Source of the DNA: Alphaproteobacteria bacterium US3C007
GTDB lineage: Bacteria > Pseudomonadota > Alphaproteobacteria > Rhodobacterales > Rhodobacteraceae
Reading direction: 5' to 3'
DNA length: 64,000 nt
Assembly (NCBI GenBank): GCA_034423775.1
Contig: CP139918.1
Coordinates: 1,426,001 to 1,490,000, forward strand
Shown: in pieces, positions 7,568 to 18,106 of the stretch
Position numbering within the stretch: the first letter of the stretch is position 1
Layout of the letters: every line of letters begins with the position of its first letter
Program-made: the position numbers and the translations under genes
The notes under the pieces: model-generated
The model's input: only the letters and a program-made list of their open reading frames with translations
Told to the model about the DNA's origin: nothing
The model's database searches: none

Positions 7568-10507
7568 GTGAATTTTAAAGATCAGACGCTTTTTGGATTG
7601 CCCCCCGGTGCTGATTTTGCCGCCGCTTTGGTGGATGGGCTTTGCGCAAAGTTTGCCATGGCCCCACCGGCCGATCTGGCGCGCGTGCAAATCATCGTGA
7701 ACACCCAGCGTTTGGCGCGTAGAGTGTCTGATTTATTCGCCGCAAAGGAAAATATTCTGCACCCTAAACTGCATGTTTTAAATGATTTAAGCGGATTGGC
7801 GCCGCAGATTATGCTGCCCGCAGCGCCGCCGGCCTTGAGCAGCCGCTTCGAGTTATTGGCGTTGGTCGAAAAGCTGCTTGTTCAGCAGCCCGATCTGGCC
7901 GCGCGCTCTGCCCTGTTCGATTTAACCGATAGCCTCGCCCAGCTGATCGAAGAAATGCAGGATGAAGGCGTGGGCGTTGCAGACCTAAAAGGGTTAAACG
8001 TGAGCGATCAATCCGGGCATTGGCAGCGCACCCATGCTTTTTTAACCATCGCAGCCGAGTATCTTGCAGGGCGGGCCGCGCATCCTGATATGGTCAGCCG
8101 GCAGCGGCAGATGGTCGAACAGATAAGCGCCTGCTGGCAAACTGCACCGATCCCCTCGCCGGTCATTCTGGCAGGTTCAACCGGATCGCGTGGAACAACG
8201 CTGTCTTTGATGAAAGCTGTGGCCGCGCTGCCGCAAGGGGCCTTGCTCTTGCCCGGGTTTGATTTTGATATGCCGCTGACGGCGTGGGCTGACATGGCGC
8301 ATGCGTTGGACAGCGAAGATCATCCGCAATACCGTTTTGTGAAATTGCTTTCGGCATTGGCGGCTCAGCCGCAGCAAGTGGCGCGCTGGGCAGGGATGAA
8401 AGCGCCGGTTCCAGCGCGGGGCGCTTTGGTGTCTTTGGCGTTGCGGCCCGCGCCTGTTACCGATTGCTGGCTGTCCGAGGGGCCGGCTTTGCACGATATT
8501 GCGGGTGCCACAAGTGCCATGACCTTGCTGGAAGCGCCTAGCCCGCGCCTTGAGGCCATGGCGATTGCTATGCGGCTGCGCGAAGCAGCGGAAGAAGGTC
8601 TTACAGCGGCTTTGATCACGCCAGATCGGGGTCTAACGCGGCAAGTTAGCGCCGCCCTCAGCCAATGGGGCATCATCCCGGATGACAGCGCGGGCATGCC
8701 GTTACACCTTAGCCCTCCGGGGCGTTTGTTGCGCCAAGCGCTTGGCATATTGGGGCAGGGTGTCAGCACGCCAACGCTTTTGGCGCTTTTAAAACACCCT
8801 TTAGCGCATAGCGGGGGCGCGCGAAATGAACATTTATTGCTGACCCGCGATTTAGAGCTTTATTTGCGCGCCAAAGCGATCCCGTTTCCGCAAAGCGCTG
8901 GCTTGCATGCCTGGGCGCAAAAACAGAATAATCCTATGGCGCTGTCATGGGCTGGCTGGGTGTCTGAAATCTGCGCAGCGCATTGGCCGGCGGATTCTGC
9001 GCCATTTGCGGATCTGCTGTCGCAACATTTGACATATGCTGAAGCGATTTGCCGAGGATCGCGCCCCGATGAGGATGACGAGGCTGGGGGGTTGTGGCAG
9101 CAAAAGGCCGGGCGCCAAGCCCGCGAAACGGTCAAGGCGTTGGAAGCGGCGGCGGCCTCGGCTGGCGCGGTTTTGCCGTTTGATTACGCGGGGGTGTTCA
9201 ACGGCGTTCTTGCGCAAAATGAAGTGCGCGATCGCGATGCTCCGCATCCTAAGATCTTAATCTGGGGTACGTTAGAGGCGCGGGTTCAGGGCGCAGATTT
9301 GTTGATTTTGGCGGGGTTGAATGAGGGGGTTTGGCCGCAAGTGCCGCCCCCGGACCCTTGGTTGAACCGGCGCCTGCGCCATGAGGCGGGATTGTTGCTT
9401 CCCGAGCGTCGGATTGGGCTATCTGCGCATGATTTTCAACAAGCGATTGCTGCAGGGCAAGTTTGGCTGACCCGCTCAGTGCGCAATGATGAGGCTCAAA
9501 CAATCCCCGCGCGTTGGGTAAACCGCTTGACCAATTTGTTAAACGGATTGCCTGAAAATGGCGGCGTACAGGCGTTTTCGGCGATGCGTGCGCGCGGGGA
9601 TGCCTATCTAAAACGCGTTGAACGCTTCGAGTCATGGCACCCAGCCCCAGTGGCGTTGCGCCCGGCGCCGGCGCCGCCAAAAGCGATGCGCCCTCAAAAA
9701 CTCTCGGTGACGGAAATCAAAACGCTGATCCGCGATCCTTATGCGATTTATGCCAAGCATGTTTTGGGCTTGCGACCTTTAGAGCCGATTGAGCCTGTCC
9801 CGGATGCGCGGTTGCGCGGGGTGATATATCATGCGTTGATGGAGCAGTTCATCAAAGCCTGGCCTGATTGCGCGCCGGCGGATCGGCGCCTTCGGTTTGT
9901 TGAAATTTCAGAAGCTTTGCTGTGCGCGCAAGTGCCTTGGCCATCGCATCAGGCGTTCTGGCGCAGTCGTCTGCGGGCAATGGCAGATTGGGTTATCGCC
10001 GAAGAAGAGGTTCGCCAAGCGCGCGGCCAACCGCTTGCGCTTGAAGGCCGCGGGGCTGTGTTGCTGCCCGAGCTGCAATTTACCCTCAGCGCGATTGTGG
10101 ATCGCATCGATATTTCGCAGGAGGCTGGGCTTTATATCTATGATTATAAAACCGGCGCGGTGCCCACGCCCGATCAACAAAAGGTTTTTGACAAGCAGCT
10201 TTATTTGCTAGCCGCAATCGCGCAGCAGGGGGGATTTGAAAATCTGCAACCCGGCGAGGTTGCTGAGGCGGCGTTTATCGGTCTGGGGGCGGCGAAAAAA
10301 TATCAAGCCGCACCGTTTGACAAAGAACCGCTTGCGCAAGCTTGGGAAAAATTCAAACATTTAATTGCCAGCTATCAAAGCGAAGAGACAGGGTTTCAGG
10401 CACGCCGTGCTTTGTTTCGCGTTGAAGATTATTCACCCTATGATCAATTGTCGCGTTATGGCGAATGGTCGCTCAGCGCGCCTGCCCGTCAAGAGGTATT
10501 GAGATGA
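7568..10507 (+). CDS. addB: double-strand break repair protein AddB
   Basis: AddB is the nuclease subunit of AddAB, the functional counterpart of RecBCD in alphaproteobacteria, which resects double-strand ends for RecA loading. The 979-residue protein has the family's usual alphaproteobacterial length. The C-terminal RecB-family nuclease domain is visible: LSVTEIKTLIRDPYAIYA near residue 715, AIVDRIDIS near residue 840 and the catalytic DYKTG near residue 858. No Walker A was seen at the N-terminus, as is usual for this lineage. It starts with GTG directly after the murU stop and overlaps addA by ATGA. Confidence 0.94.
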   Translation: MNFKDQTLFGLPPGADFAAALVDGLCAKFAMAPPADLARVQIIVNTQRLARRVSDLFAAKENILHPKLHVLNDLSGLAPQIMLPAAPPALSSRFELLALVEKLLVQQPDLAARSALFDLTDSLAQLIEEMQDEGVGVADLKGLNVSDQSGHWQRTHAFLTIAAEYLAGRAAHPDMVSRQRQMVEQISACWQTAPIPSPVILAGSTGSRGTTLSLMKAVAALPQGALLLPGFDFDMPLTAWADMAHALDSEDHPQYRFVKLLSALAAQPQQVARWAGMKAPVPARGALVSLALRPAPVTDCWLSEGPALHDIAGATSAMTLLEAPSPRLEAMAIAMRLREAAEEGLTAALITPDRGLTRQVSAALSQWGIIPDDSAGMPLHLSPPGRLLRQALGILGQGVSTPTLLALLKHPLAHSGGARNEHLLLTRDLELYLRAKAIPFPQSAGLHAWAQKQNNPMALSWAGWVSEICAAHWPADSAPFADLLSQHLTYAEAICRGSRPDEDDEAGGLWQQKAGRQARETVKALEAAAASAGAVLPFDYAGVFNGVLAQNEVRDRDAPHPKILIWGTLEARVQGADLLILAGLNEGVWPQVPPPDPWLNRRLRHEAGLLLPERRIGLSAHDFQQAIAAGQVWLTRSVRNDEAQTIPARWVNRLTNLLNGLPENGGVQAFSAMRARGDAYLKRVERFESWHPAPVALRPAPAPPKAMRPQKLSVTEIKTLIRDPYAIYAKHVLGLRPLEPIEPVPDARLRGVIYHALMEQFIKAWPDCAPADRRLRFVEISEALLCAQVPWPSHQAFWRSRLRAMADWVIAEEEVRQARGQPLALEGRGAVLLPELQFTLSAIVDRIDISQEAGLYIYDYKTGAVPTPDQQKVFDKQLYLLAAIAQQGGFENLQPGEVAEAAFIGLGAAKKYQAAPFDKEPLAQAWEKFKHLIASYQSEETGFQARRALFRVEDYSPYDQLSRYGEWSLSAPARQEVLR

Positions 10508-13500
10508 GCGCGCGTGATCCCGCCAGCGCGCGCCAACTTGCTGCGGCGCGCCCCGAAATATCAACATGGCTATCGGCCAATGCTGGCTCGGGCAAAACCA
10601 AAGTGTTAACCGATCGGGTGGCGCGCTTGTTGTTAAATGGCGTATTGCCCGAGCATATCCTATGCCTGACCTATACGAAAGCGGCTGCCAGCGAAATGCA
10701 AAACCGGCTTTTTGAGCGGCTTGGGGCATGGTCGATGCGCGCCGATGCCGCGCTGCGCGATGAGTTGCAGCAATTGGGTCTTGAAACCGAACTTGACGCG
10801 GCGATGCTGCGCAAAGCCAGAACCCTGTTTGCCCGTGCCATTGAGGCGCCTGGTGGTTTGAAAATTCAAACCATTCATTCCTTTTGCGCGGCGCTGTTGC
10901 GGCGGTTTCCGCTGGAGGCGGGTGTGAGCCCGCAATTTCATGAGATGGATGAACGCGCGAGTCGCTTATTGGCGGGCAGCATTCTGGATGACATTTCCGC
11001 CTCGGATCAGCAGTCGGTAATCGGTTCAGTGGCCGCTTATTGTAACGAAACGGATGTTATGGACCTGATCGCCTCTGTCTTGAAACACCGGCAGTTATTT
11101 GCGCAGGGCAGCGCCAAAGCAGAGATCTGGGGGCGATTGAATCTTCCCGTGACTCTTACCGGCGAAGCGCTGTGCGCAGGGGTATTCACACAGGATGCCT
11201 GGGGTTTGATTGGCACGCTGGTCAGTGTTCTCAGTACCGGATCTTCCACCGATCAGCGTAATGGCGAAAAGCTCGCCAAATTGTCTGCGCCAAGCCTTGA
11301 GGCGCTTGGCCTGTTGGAACAGCTGTTGCTTTGGGGTGAGGGTACAACAAAAAATACGCCGTTTTCCGCAAAAATTGACGCCTTTCCAACCAAAGCGCTG
11401 AGAGACGGCGCGTTGCAGCCCCATTTGCCTGCGCTTCACGCCTTAATGGCGCGCGTTGAAGATACCCGTGATCAACGGCTGGGGCTTATGGCAGCCCAGA
11501 AAACCGCCGTGCTCTATGCGTTTGCTGCGGTTTTTCTGCCGGCTTACGAGCGTGAAAAACAGGCGCGGGGATGGTTGGATTTTGACGATCTGATTTTAAA
11601 GGCGCGCGGGTTGTTAACGGATCAAGCTGTTGCAGATTGGGTTTTGTACCGCTTGGATGGTGGCATTGATCATATTTTGGTGGATGAGGCGCAGGATACC
11701 AGCCCCATTCAGTGGCAGGTGATCGAAAAACTGGCCCAAGAATTCACCAGCGGCCAAGGCGCACGGTCAAATCGCGGCCGAACGATTTTTGTGGTTGGGG
11801 ATAAAAAGCAATCGATTTATTCCTTTCAGGGCGCAGACCCGGCTGAGTTTGATCGGATGAAAGCAGATTTTGCGGCGCGGTTGAAACCCACTGACACGCC
11901 GCTATTTGACGCCAGCCTGGCGCATTCATTTCGATCGTCTTCGGCAATTTTGGCATTGGTAGATAAGTTATTTGCGCCGGCACCGGGCGTGTCGGGTGCT
12001 GCCGGCGAACAGCATTTGGCCTTTAAAACTAAAATGCCGGGGCGGGTGGATCTATGGCCCGCGCTTGAGGCGGTGGAAAAGCAAAAAGATCGCTCTTGGG
12101 AGCGCCCTGTTGACCTACCGGATCAAGACAATCATTTGGTGCAATTGGCGCGCCATATTGCCGAAGAAATTGACCATATGATCACCCAGAAGGTGGCGAT
12201 ACCCGAAGAAATTGGAAAAACCGGCCGCTATCATATGCGGCCAGTGCGCGCCGCGGATTTCCTGATTCTTGTCCAGCGCCGTTCTGATTTGTTTCAAGAA
12301 ATTATTCGCGCCTGCAAAGCCCAAAACCTACCGATCGCGGGCGCGGATCGTTTGAAACTGGGCGCTGAAATGGCGGTAAAAGATTTATTGGCGCTCTTGG
12401 CTTTTCTGGCCACGCCGGAAGATGATTTATCCTTGGCTGTGGTGCTAAAATCGCCCTTGGTCGGCTGGGATGAGCAAACGCTTTTCACTTTGGCGCAGGG
12501 GCGCGGCAGAAAGTTTCTCTGGCAGGTTTTGCGCGCGGCAACCGATCAGCATGGGCATTTGATTGCGATGTTGAATGATTTGTTGCTACAGGCTGATTTT
12601 TTGCGCCCCTATGAATTGCTCGAGCGCGTTTTGACGCATTACGCGGGCCGCAAGCTGCTTTTGGGTCGCTTGGGTCAAGAAGCCGAAGATGGGCTGAACG
12701 CGCTTTTAGGGCAGGCGATGGCCTATGAGCGCAGCGAGGTTCCCAGCCTGACAGGGTTTTTGGTTTGGATGCAATCTGACGGGTTGGAGATCAAACGCCA
12801 AGCCGATCAAGATGGCAATCAAATCCGCGTGATGACGGTGCATGGCGCCAAGGGATTGGAATCTCCCATCGTTATTTTGCCCGATACGGCGAAGCGTGAC
12901 GCGCGGTTGCACGATGATTTATTGGTCGCCCAAGATGGCGCGTTTTGGAAAGTGCCTCGCGCCGAAATGCCGCCGCGATTGCGCGAATTGCGCGAGCGCA
13001 AGCTGCGTGCGGAAGAGGAAGAGCGCGACCGTTTGTTATACGTGGCGATAACGCGGGCGGAAAAATGGCTGATCGTGGCCGCTGCGGGGGATTTGGGGGC
13101 GGACCAACGGGCTTGGTATCAAAAAATCAGCCTTGGGGTTGAGGCTCTTGCGGCGCAATCGCAGCGTTTTCCAACGGGTATGGGGCGCCGTTTTGACTAT
13201 GGCGTTTGGGGCCCGTGTAGCGCAGAGGTCGAAGAAGAACAAAGCGTGCCGAGCCTCGTTTTGGAAGAGTTCTTCAATGAGGTGGCGCCGCCGGTCCCGG
13301 CCCAACCAAAGCCGTTAAGCCCCTCTGATTTGGGGGGTGAGAAATCGCTGCAGTCGGATGCTGAGGAGACGGATGAAGACGCAAAGTTACGGGGACTGCA
13401 AATTCACAAATTGCTTGAAGTGCTGCCAAGTCTTGATCCTGCGCTCTGGCCCGATATGTGTTCTAAAATTTTGGATCAGGCAGGTTTGCCCGCCTCTGCA

Positions 13501-13899
13501 GAGACGTTTGAGGCGCTTAAAGCGGAAGTTCTGGGCGTTTTAAAGACCCCCGATTTGCAATTTTTATTTGGTTTTGATGCGCTTGCAGAAGTGGCCTTGT
13601 CAGGCCCAGTGGCGGGCCTTGAGAACAAGCAGGTTTACGGCATTGTTGATCGTTTGGTGGTGCAAGAGGCGGCTGTTTGGCTGGTTGATTTTAAATCAAA
13701 TGCGCAAGTTCCAGAAAGCCCGGCAGAGGTGCCATTGGGACTTTTGCGTCAGATGGCCGCTTATGCTGCGGTTATCGCCCGTACCTATCCTGACCATCAG
13801 ATAATCCCGGCGCTGCTCTGGACCAAACAGGCGCGTTTGATGCCCTTGCCGGACGCGCTCTTGGCAAACGTATTTTCCGAGCCATCCCTTGACCTTTAG
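10504..13899 (+). CDS. addA: double-strand break repair helicase-nuclease AddA
   Basis: AddA is the UvrD-family helicase and nuclease partner of AddB. The Walker A ANAGSGKTK lies near residues 24-32 and Walker B/motif II is VDEAQDTSP near residue 395. The UvrD C-terminal motifs TVHGAKGLE and LLYVAITRAE are present, and a RecB-type nuclease motif VDFKSN lies near the C-terminus. I start it at 10504, where ATGA overlaps the addB stop and the protein begins with the usual MSARDPAS-like segment; the frame is open 39 nt further upstream inside addB. The length, 1131 residues, is normal. Confidence 0.95.
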   Translation: MSARDPASARQLAAARPEISTWLSANAGSGKTKVLTDRVARLLLNGVLPEHILCLTYTKAAASEMQNRLFERLGAWSMRADAALRDELQQLGLETELDAAMLRKARTLFARAIEAPGGLKIQTIHSFCAALLRRFPLEAGVSPQFHEMDERASRLLAGSILDDISASDQQSVIGSVAAYCNETDVMDLIASVLKHRQLFAQGSAKAEIWGRLNLPVTLTGEALCAGVFTQDAWGLIGTLVSVLSTGSSTDQRNGEKLAKLSAPSLEALGLLEQLLLWGEGTTKNTPFSAKIDAFPTKALRDGALQPHLPALHALMARVEDTRDQRLGLMAAQKTAVLYAFAAVFLPAYEREKQARGWLDFDDLILKARGLLTDQAVADWVLYRLDGGIDHILVDEAQDTSPIQWQVIEKLAQEFTSGQGARSNRGRTIFVVGDKKQSIYSFQGADPAEFDRMKADFAARLKPTDTPLFDASLAHSFRSSSAILALVDKLFAPAPGVSGAAGEQHLAFKTKMPGRVDLWPALEAVEKQKDRSWERPVDLPDQDNHLVQLARHIAEEIDHMITQKVAIPEEIGKTGRYHMRPVRAADFLILVQRRSDLFQEIIRACKAQNLPIAGADRLKLGAEMAVKDLLALLAFLATPEDDLSLAVVLKSPLVGWDEQTLFTLAQGRGRKFLWQVLRAATDQHGHLIAMLNDLLLQADFLRPYELLERVLTHYAGRKLLLGRLGQEAEDGLNALLGQAMAYERSEVPSLTGFLVWMQSDGLEIKRQADQDGNQIRVMTVHGAKGLESPIVILPDTAKRDARLHDDLLVAQDGAFWKVPRAEMPPRLRELRERKLRAEEEERDRLLYVAITRAEKWLIVAAAGDLGADQRAWYQKISLGVEALAAQSQRFPTGMGRRFDYGVWGPCSAEVEEEQSVPSLVLEEFFNEVAPPVPAQPKPLSPSDLGGEKSLQSDAEETDEDAKLRGLQIHKLLEVLPSLDPALWPDMCSKILDQAGLPASAETFEALKAEVLGVLKTPDLQFLFGFDALAEVALSGPVAGLENKQVYGIVDRLVVQEAAVWLVDFKSNAQVPESPAEVPLGLLRQMAAYAAVIARTYPDHQIIPALLWTKQARLMPLPDALLANVFSEPSLDL

Positions 13900-13917
13900 G
13901 GGCGCGATGCCTAGGTT
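13889..13917 (+). promoter_or_regulatory. sigma70-type promoter of trxA inside the addA 3' end
   Basis: TTGACC (13889-13894) and TAGGTT (13912-13917) are separated by 17 nt and lie 37 nt upstream of the trxA ATG. The -35 box overlaps the last codons of addA, so trxA can be expressed independently of the long operon. Confidence 0.7.
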
Positions 13918-13953
13918 CCCGCTATCAGAAATGTGGTTTCAGGAGATACGAAA

Positions 13954-14274
13954 ATGGCTACAGTTGCCGTCACAGACGAGACTTTCGACAGCGAAGTAAA
14001 AAACTCTGACGTTCCTGTCGTGGTTGATTTTTGGGCGGAATGGTGTGGCCCTTGCAAGCAAATCGGTCCGGCGCTGGAAGAGCTGTCGGTTGAAATGGCC
14101 GGCAAAATTAAAATCGCCAAAGTCGATGTGGATACAAACCCAAATTCCGCCGCCTCCATGGGGGTGCGGGGTATTCCGGCGTTGTTTATTTTCAAAGATG
14201 GCGAAGTGATTTCGAACCGCGCTGGCGCTGCACCGAAAGCCGCACTGCAAAGCTGGATAGAAGATAGCATTTAA
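13954..14274 (+). CDS. trxA: thioredoxin
   Basis: Thioredoxin is the small cytosolic dithiol protein that reduces ribonucleotide reductase, peroxiredoxins and other targets. The active site WCGPC (Cys31, Cys34), the VDFWAEW strand and the cis-proline segment GIPALFIF are all present. The start is the ATG at 13954 with AGGAG 8 nt upstream; this gives 106 residues, the normal length, rather than an extended form from 13933. It has a dedicated promoter and a strong terminator, so it is probably a single-gene transcript. Confidence 0.97.
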   Translation: MATVAVTDETFDSEVKNSDVPVVVDFWAEWCGPCKQIGPALEELSVEMAGKIKIAKVDVDTNPNSAASMGVRGIPALFIFKDGEVISNRAGAAPKAALQSWIEDSI

Positions 14275-14302
14275 GCTCTCTGAGATGCTGTGATGTCGAA
14301 TT

Positions 14303-14324
14303 GGGCACCTTTGGTGCCCTTTTT
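14303..14324 (+). terminator. trxA intrinsic terminator
   Basis: A perfect 7-bp stem GGGCACC / GGTGCCC with a TTT loop is followed immediately by five T. It lies 29 nt past the trxA stop codon. Confidence 0.92.
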
Positions 14325-14404
14325 CGCACCAAACCCGAACTTTATGCATGCGCGTTAATGCAGCGCATATCACGGATAGCGCAGAGCGTAAAAAGGAGAG
14401 GCGT

Positions 14405-14962
14405 ATGAGCCAAAGTGATTTTCCCGGATGGCATGGTACCACGATTATCGGCGTTAAAAAATCGGGCAAAGTGGTGATCGCGGGGGATGGTCAGGTTTCG
14501 TTGGGGCAAACGGTGATCAAAGGCACAGCGCGCAAAGTGCGCCGCTTATCCCCCGGCGGTTTTGACGTGATTGCAGGTTTTGCGGGTTCAACCGCTGATG
14601 CGTTTACGCTTTTGGAGCGGCTTGAAGCAAAGCTGGAAGCCGCGCCTGGACAGCTAGAACGGGCTTCGGTTGAACTGGCCAAAGATTGGCGTACGGATAA
14701 ATATCTTCAAAAGCTGGAAGCGATGTTGATCGTCACCGATGGCAAAAAGCTTTTTGTGATCACGGGCGCCGGTGATGTGCTTGAGCCAGAGCATAATATT
14801 GCGGCGATCGGCTCGGGTGGCAATTTTGCCTTGGCGGCAGCGCGTGGCATGATGGATAGCGATAAAGACGCAGAAACAATTGCCCGCGAGGCGATGGCGA
14901 TCGCCGCTGATATCTGCGTCTACACGAATGGCAAACTGACGGTCGAGGATCTTTCAGAATGA
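14405..14962 (+). CDS. hslV: ATP-dependent protease subunit HslV
   Basis: HslV (ClpQ) is the proteasome-like peptidase of the HslUV protease, a double hexameric threonine protease. The 185-residue product has the HGTTIIGVK segment; the first Thr (residue 12) becomes the N-terminal nucleophile after propeptide removal. [10 protein letters not shown] and the [12 protein letters not shown] segment are also characteristic. The start is the ATG at 14405, preceded by AGGAG with 6-nt spacing, not the ATG at 14348. Confidence 0.96.
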   Translation: MSQSDFPGWHGTTIIGVKKSGKVVIAGDGQVSLGQTVIKGTARKVRRLSPGGFDVIAGFAGSTADAFTLLERLEAKLEAAPGQLERASVELAKDWRTDKYLQKLEAMLIVTDGKKLFVITGAGDVLEPEHNIAAIGSGGNFALAAARGMMDSDKDAETIAREAMAIAADICVYTNGKLTVEDLSE

Positions 14963-16029
14963 CCCTTATCCCGCCTGAAACGTTGCGGTCAGCCGTTCAG
15001 GCGGGTATTTTAAATGAAGCCCAGGCGGTACGTCTTTCGGTACATCTTCAAACAGAGTTTGGGTTTCGCGCCGCGTTGTCGCGCGATGATGAGCCCTTTG
15101 AATTTTTTAGAGGGTTTTCGGAAATTTTTGTCACTTTGGGGTTAAGCCTGTTATGGGGCGGTGCGCTGGGACTGATTGGACTGTCTGTATCTTGGATGTT
15201 TGCGCATTTTTGTTGTTTGGTTTTATGCCTAGGCCTGGCGCGCTATTTCACGCTGATACGCCGGATGAGCTTGCCCAGCATCGCTTTGGCGCTGGGCGCC
15301 GCGGTGAATGGCAGCGCGGTGTTTTCAATTGGTTTTTTCGAGCTTGGAAGCTTTGAAAAAGCGCCTCTTATGGCGCTGGCAGCGCTTGGTATGGGGGGCA
15401 TGGCTTTATATTTTAAAGTTTTCAAACTGCCGTTTGCGATGTTTTTGTTTGGCCTGTTCGCGATGCTGTTGAGCTATAGCGTGGCGCTTGACCTAACCGA
15501 TATCTCCCTTGCGCCCGCAAATTTTCCGGAAATGTTTTTCAATTTAGGCATCGGTGCACCGGTGGCCTATGCCTCGCTTGGTCTTGGCTTTGCAATGATG
15601 GCGCTGGGGCTTTGGTTTGACATGCAGGATCCGCACCGCTTGGGTCGATTTTCGGCAACTGGATTTTGGCTGCATATTCTTGCCGCGCCGGCCTTGGTGA
15701 ATACGGCAGCTTTCTCCCTTTATAAATTGGGCGGGACAACTGGTTATCTTTCGATGGCGGGTCTGCTTTTATTGGTAACCGTTTTTGCGTTGATTATTGA
15801 TCGCCGTTCTTTTTTAACAGCGGGCTTATTCTATTTTATCGCCGTGATTGTTTGGATCACAAACCAAGCGCTGGGAGAGGCATTTGGCGGGGTATCGATT
15901 GTGTTTATACTCGGCGTGCTATTTACGGCATTGGGCACTTGGTGGGTGCAAATGCGCGGCGCAGTGTTGCGTGCCTTGCCAGAGTTTCCCGGCAAATCTA
16001 ACCTTCCCCCTTATCGATCAGAGGATTAA
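14959..16029 (+). CDS. polytopic membrane protein of unknown function embedded in hslVU
   Basis: The 356-residue protein begins with a soluble segment of about 50 residues rich in hydrophilic and helical sequence, followed by about ten hydrophobic segments between residues 52 and 335. The pattern of a short soluble N-terminus ending in EPFEFFRGF and then many membrane segments resembles DUF2157-type predicted membrane proteins, but I cannot confirm the family. It overlaps hslV by ATGA and is directly followed by the hslU start, so the three genes are almost certainly co-transcribed and translationally coupled. No catalytic or binding motif was recognised. Confidence 0.85.
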   Translation: MTLIPPETLRSAVQAGILNEAQAVRLSVHLQTEFGFRAALSRDDEPFEFFRGFSEIFVTLGLSLLWGGALGLIGLSVSWMFAHFCCLVLCLGLARYFTLIRRMSLPSIALALGAAVNGSAVFSIGFFELGSFEKAPLMALAALGMGGMALYFKVFKLPFAMFLFGLFAMLLSYSVALDLTDISLAPANFPEMFFNLGIGAPVAYASLGLGFAMMALGLWFDMQDPHRLGRFSATGFWLHILAAPALVNTAAFSLYKLGGTTGYLSMAGLLLLVTVFALIIDRRSFLTAGLFYFIAVIVWITNQALGEAFGGVSIVFILGVLFTALGTWWVQMRGAVLRALPEFPGKSNLPPYRSED

Positions 16030-17337
16030 ATGACTGACTTAACTCCGCGTGAAATTGTTTCAGAACTTGACCGTTATATTATCGGGCAACGCGATGCGAA
16101 GCGCGCCGTTGCCGTGGCGCTGCGCTCTCGCTGGCGGCGCAAACAACTTGATGCCAGCTTGCGCGATGAAGTTTATCCTAAAAATATCCTTATGATCGGG
16201 CCAACCGGCGTGGGTAAAACCGAAATAAGCCGGCGGCTTGCCAAACTGGCGAAAGCCCCTTTCATAAAAATTGAAGCAACCAAGTTCACCGAAGTGGGCT
16301 ATGTGGGGCGAGATGTCGAGCAAATCATCCGCGATTTGGTTGATTCTGCCATCGCGATGACGCGCGCGCAGATGCGCGATGATGTGCGCGCAAAGGCCGC
16401 TCAGGCGGCGGAAGATCGGGTAATAGAAGCCATTGCCGGATCCGATGCGCGTTCTGCCACGCGCGAAATGTTTCGCAAAAAGCTGCGCGCTGGCGAGCTG
16501 GATGATCAAGAGATCGAACTTGACGTTGCCGATACCAGCACGCCCACACCCATGTTGGATATTCCCGGACAGCCCGGCAGCCAGATGGGGATGATGAATA
16601 TAGGCGATCTGTTTGGCAAAGCGTTTGGTCAACGCACGGTGAAGCGCAAAATCAAAGTGTCTGATAGCCATGATCTTTTGGTTGGGGAAGAGGCGGATAA
16701 ACTGCTAGATGATGACAGTGTTACCCGCGCTGCGATCGAAACGGTGCAAGAAAATGGCATCGTGTTTTTGGATGAAATTGATAAAGTCTGCGCGCGCAGC
16801 GATGCGCGTGGCGGTGATGTCAGCCGCGAAGGTGTACAACGCGATTTGCTGCCTTTGATCGAAGGCACCGTGGTCAGTACGAAATATGGCCCGGTCAATA
16901 CCGATCATATCTTGTTCATTGCCTCGGGCGCGTTTCATGTGGCCAAACCGTCGGATCTGCTTCCTGAATTGCAGGGCCGATTGCCCATCCGGGTTGAATT
17001 GCGCGCGCTCAGCGAAGAAGATTTTGTGCGTATTCTCACCGAGACCGATAATGCGTTGACCCTGCAATATACCGCGCTGATGGGGGCCGAAGGTGTTGTG
17101 GTTAACTTTACCGAAGAGGGGATCGCCGCGCTGGCAAAAATAGCCGCGCAAGTGAACCTGTCGGTGGAAAATATTGGTGCGCGGCGGCTTTATACGGTGA
17201 TCGAGCGGGTGTTTGAAGAGCTGTCGTTTGCCGCCCCTGACCGCGCCGGTGAGACCGTTGAGGTCACGGCTAAATTTGTGGAAGATAATTTGGGTGATCT
17301 GGCCAAAAGTGCCGATCTTAGCCGTTATGTTTTGTAA
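16030..17337 (+). CDS. hslU: ATP-dependent protease ATPase subunit HslU
   Basis: HslU (ClpY) is the AAA+ unfoldase that feeds substrates to HslV. The 435-residue protein has Walker [10 protein letters not shown] (residues 57-65), the pore-loop GYVGRDVE nearby, the family-specific I-domain in the middle, Walker [10 protein letters not shown] near residue 245, and the sensor-2 segment [12 protein letters not shown] near the end. It starts right after the membrane-protein stop codon. No intrinsic terminator was seen directly after it. Confidence 0.97.
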   Translation: MTDLTPREIVSELDRYIIGQRDAKRAVAVALRSRWRRKQLDASLRDEVYPKNILMIGPTGVGKTEISRRLAKLAKAPFIKIEATKFTEVGYVGRDVEQIIRDLVDSAIAMTRAQMRDDVRAKAAQAAEDRVIEAIAGSDARSATREMFRKKLRAGELDDQEIELDVADTSTPTPMLDIPGQPGSQMGMMNIGDLFGKAFGQRTVKRKIKVSDSHDLLVGEEADKLLDDDSVTRAAIETVQENGIVFLDEIDKVCARSDARGGDVSREGVQRDLLPLIEGTVVSTKYGPVNTDHILFIASGAFHVAKPSDLLPELQGRLPIRVELRALSEEDFVRILTETDNALTLQYTALMGAEGVVVNFTEEGIAALAKIAAQVNLSVENIGARRLYTVIERVFEELSFAAPDRAGETVEVTAKFVEDNLGDLAKSADLSRYVL

Positions 17338-17788
17338 CGCTGCTGGTTTGACCTTGCAGAGCGCTTTGATCCGTTGAAAGCGGGCATGCATACGTGCTGT
17401 CCTGCGTGAAAACCACGGCTGTGTGAACCCGCGCATCTTCAAAAGAGCGGTGCGTATGGGCAGTATCGCCCCGCATAGTGCTTGGATGGTTGGACCGTCT
17501 GAGCGGGCAATCAAGATTGAACGCGGTCTGAATATACGCGGAAATGTCAGTGCGATTGCCAAGAAAGGGTGAGGCCAGATTATAGGTGTCGTACAGGGCA
17601 TGACTGCGCGTTGCTTCGTGCCAAGACCCGTTCAGCCTGAGACGGTCAAAAATCAGCCGCTACGCCGCCAAAATAAGCGCCGGGTTGCGCGGCTGCCAAT
17701 AAACGCGAAAACAGATCAAAGCCTTTCTGGTTCGATTGAATTGGCCTGATGAGACGCACCAGCCTTTTCTGATCGCTTCCAGCACCAT
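17318..17788 (-). pseudogene. probable frameshifted gene relic, family not recognised
   Basis: The minus strand downstream of hslU has protein-like sequence split over frames. One frame is open for about 113 codons from 17659 to its stop TAA at 17318-17320, inside hslU, and reads SWHEATRSHALYDTYNLAS in its first half. Another frame before it contains NQKGFDLFSRLLAAAQPGAY and ends at a TGA near 17645. A third opens with an ATG at 17788. Codon composition matches neighbouring real genes. The simplest reading is one gene broken by at least two frameshifts, but I chose the frames by eye and cannot name a family, so confidence is limited. Confidence 0.35.
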
Positions 17789-17853
17789 AATAATCGCAGT
17801 TTAGTCAGCGCCTATTTTTTCGGTAAGATTTTTCGAAAAGTCGCCTCTTTTGC

Positions 17854-17930
17854 GGGCGAGCGCTCATCGCCCCTGCACAGCCTGAAGCTGCGCAACGACC
17901 GGCGGTTTAGAGGTGGGCGAACCTCTTTTA
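17854..17930 (+). other. gene-free stretch with two small hairpins
   Basis: From about 17790 to 18106 no gene is supported. Two inverted repeats are visible: GGGCGA/TCGCCC (17854-17872) and AGAGGT/ACCTCT (17909-17926). The second is followed by TTT and could be a weak terminator of rightward transcription from hslU. Confidence 0.35.
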
Positions 17931-18106
17931 CGTTTAAAAAACCGGAATCAAATGTTTTTATTTATTTATTTTGCTTGCTGAAGGCTGGTGGGGCTGAGGC
18001 CACATTTTTTGCGGCGCGATAAACAGCGTGCGCGTGTGGTTCTGATGGCGCGGCTCTGCGGCTTTGGTGACTTTTAGCCAAAGCAAATCAGTATCAGTTC
18101 GGTATA

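Noticed and set aside
16705..17601. 298-residue open frame antisense to hslU
   Set aside because: It is a shadow of the GC-rich hslU codons on the other strand; its composition is not protein-like and hslU is certain.
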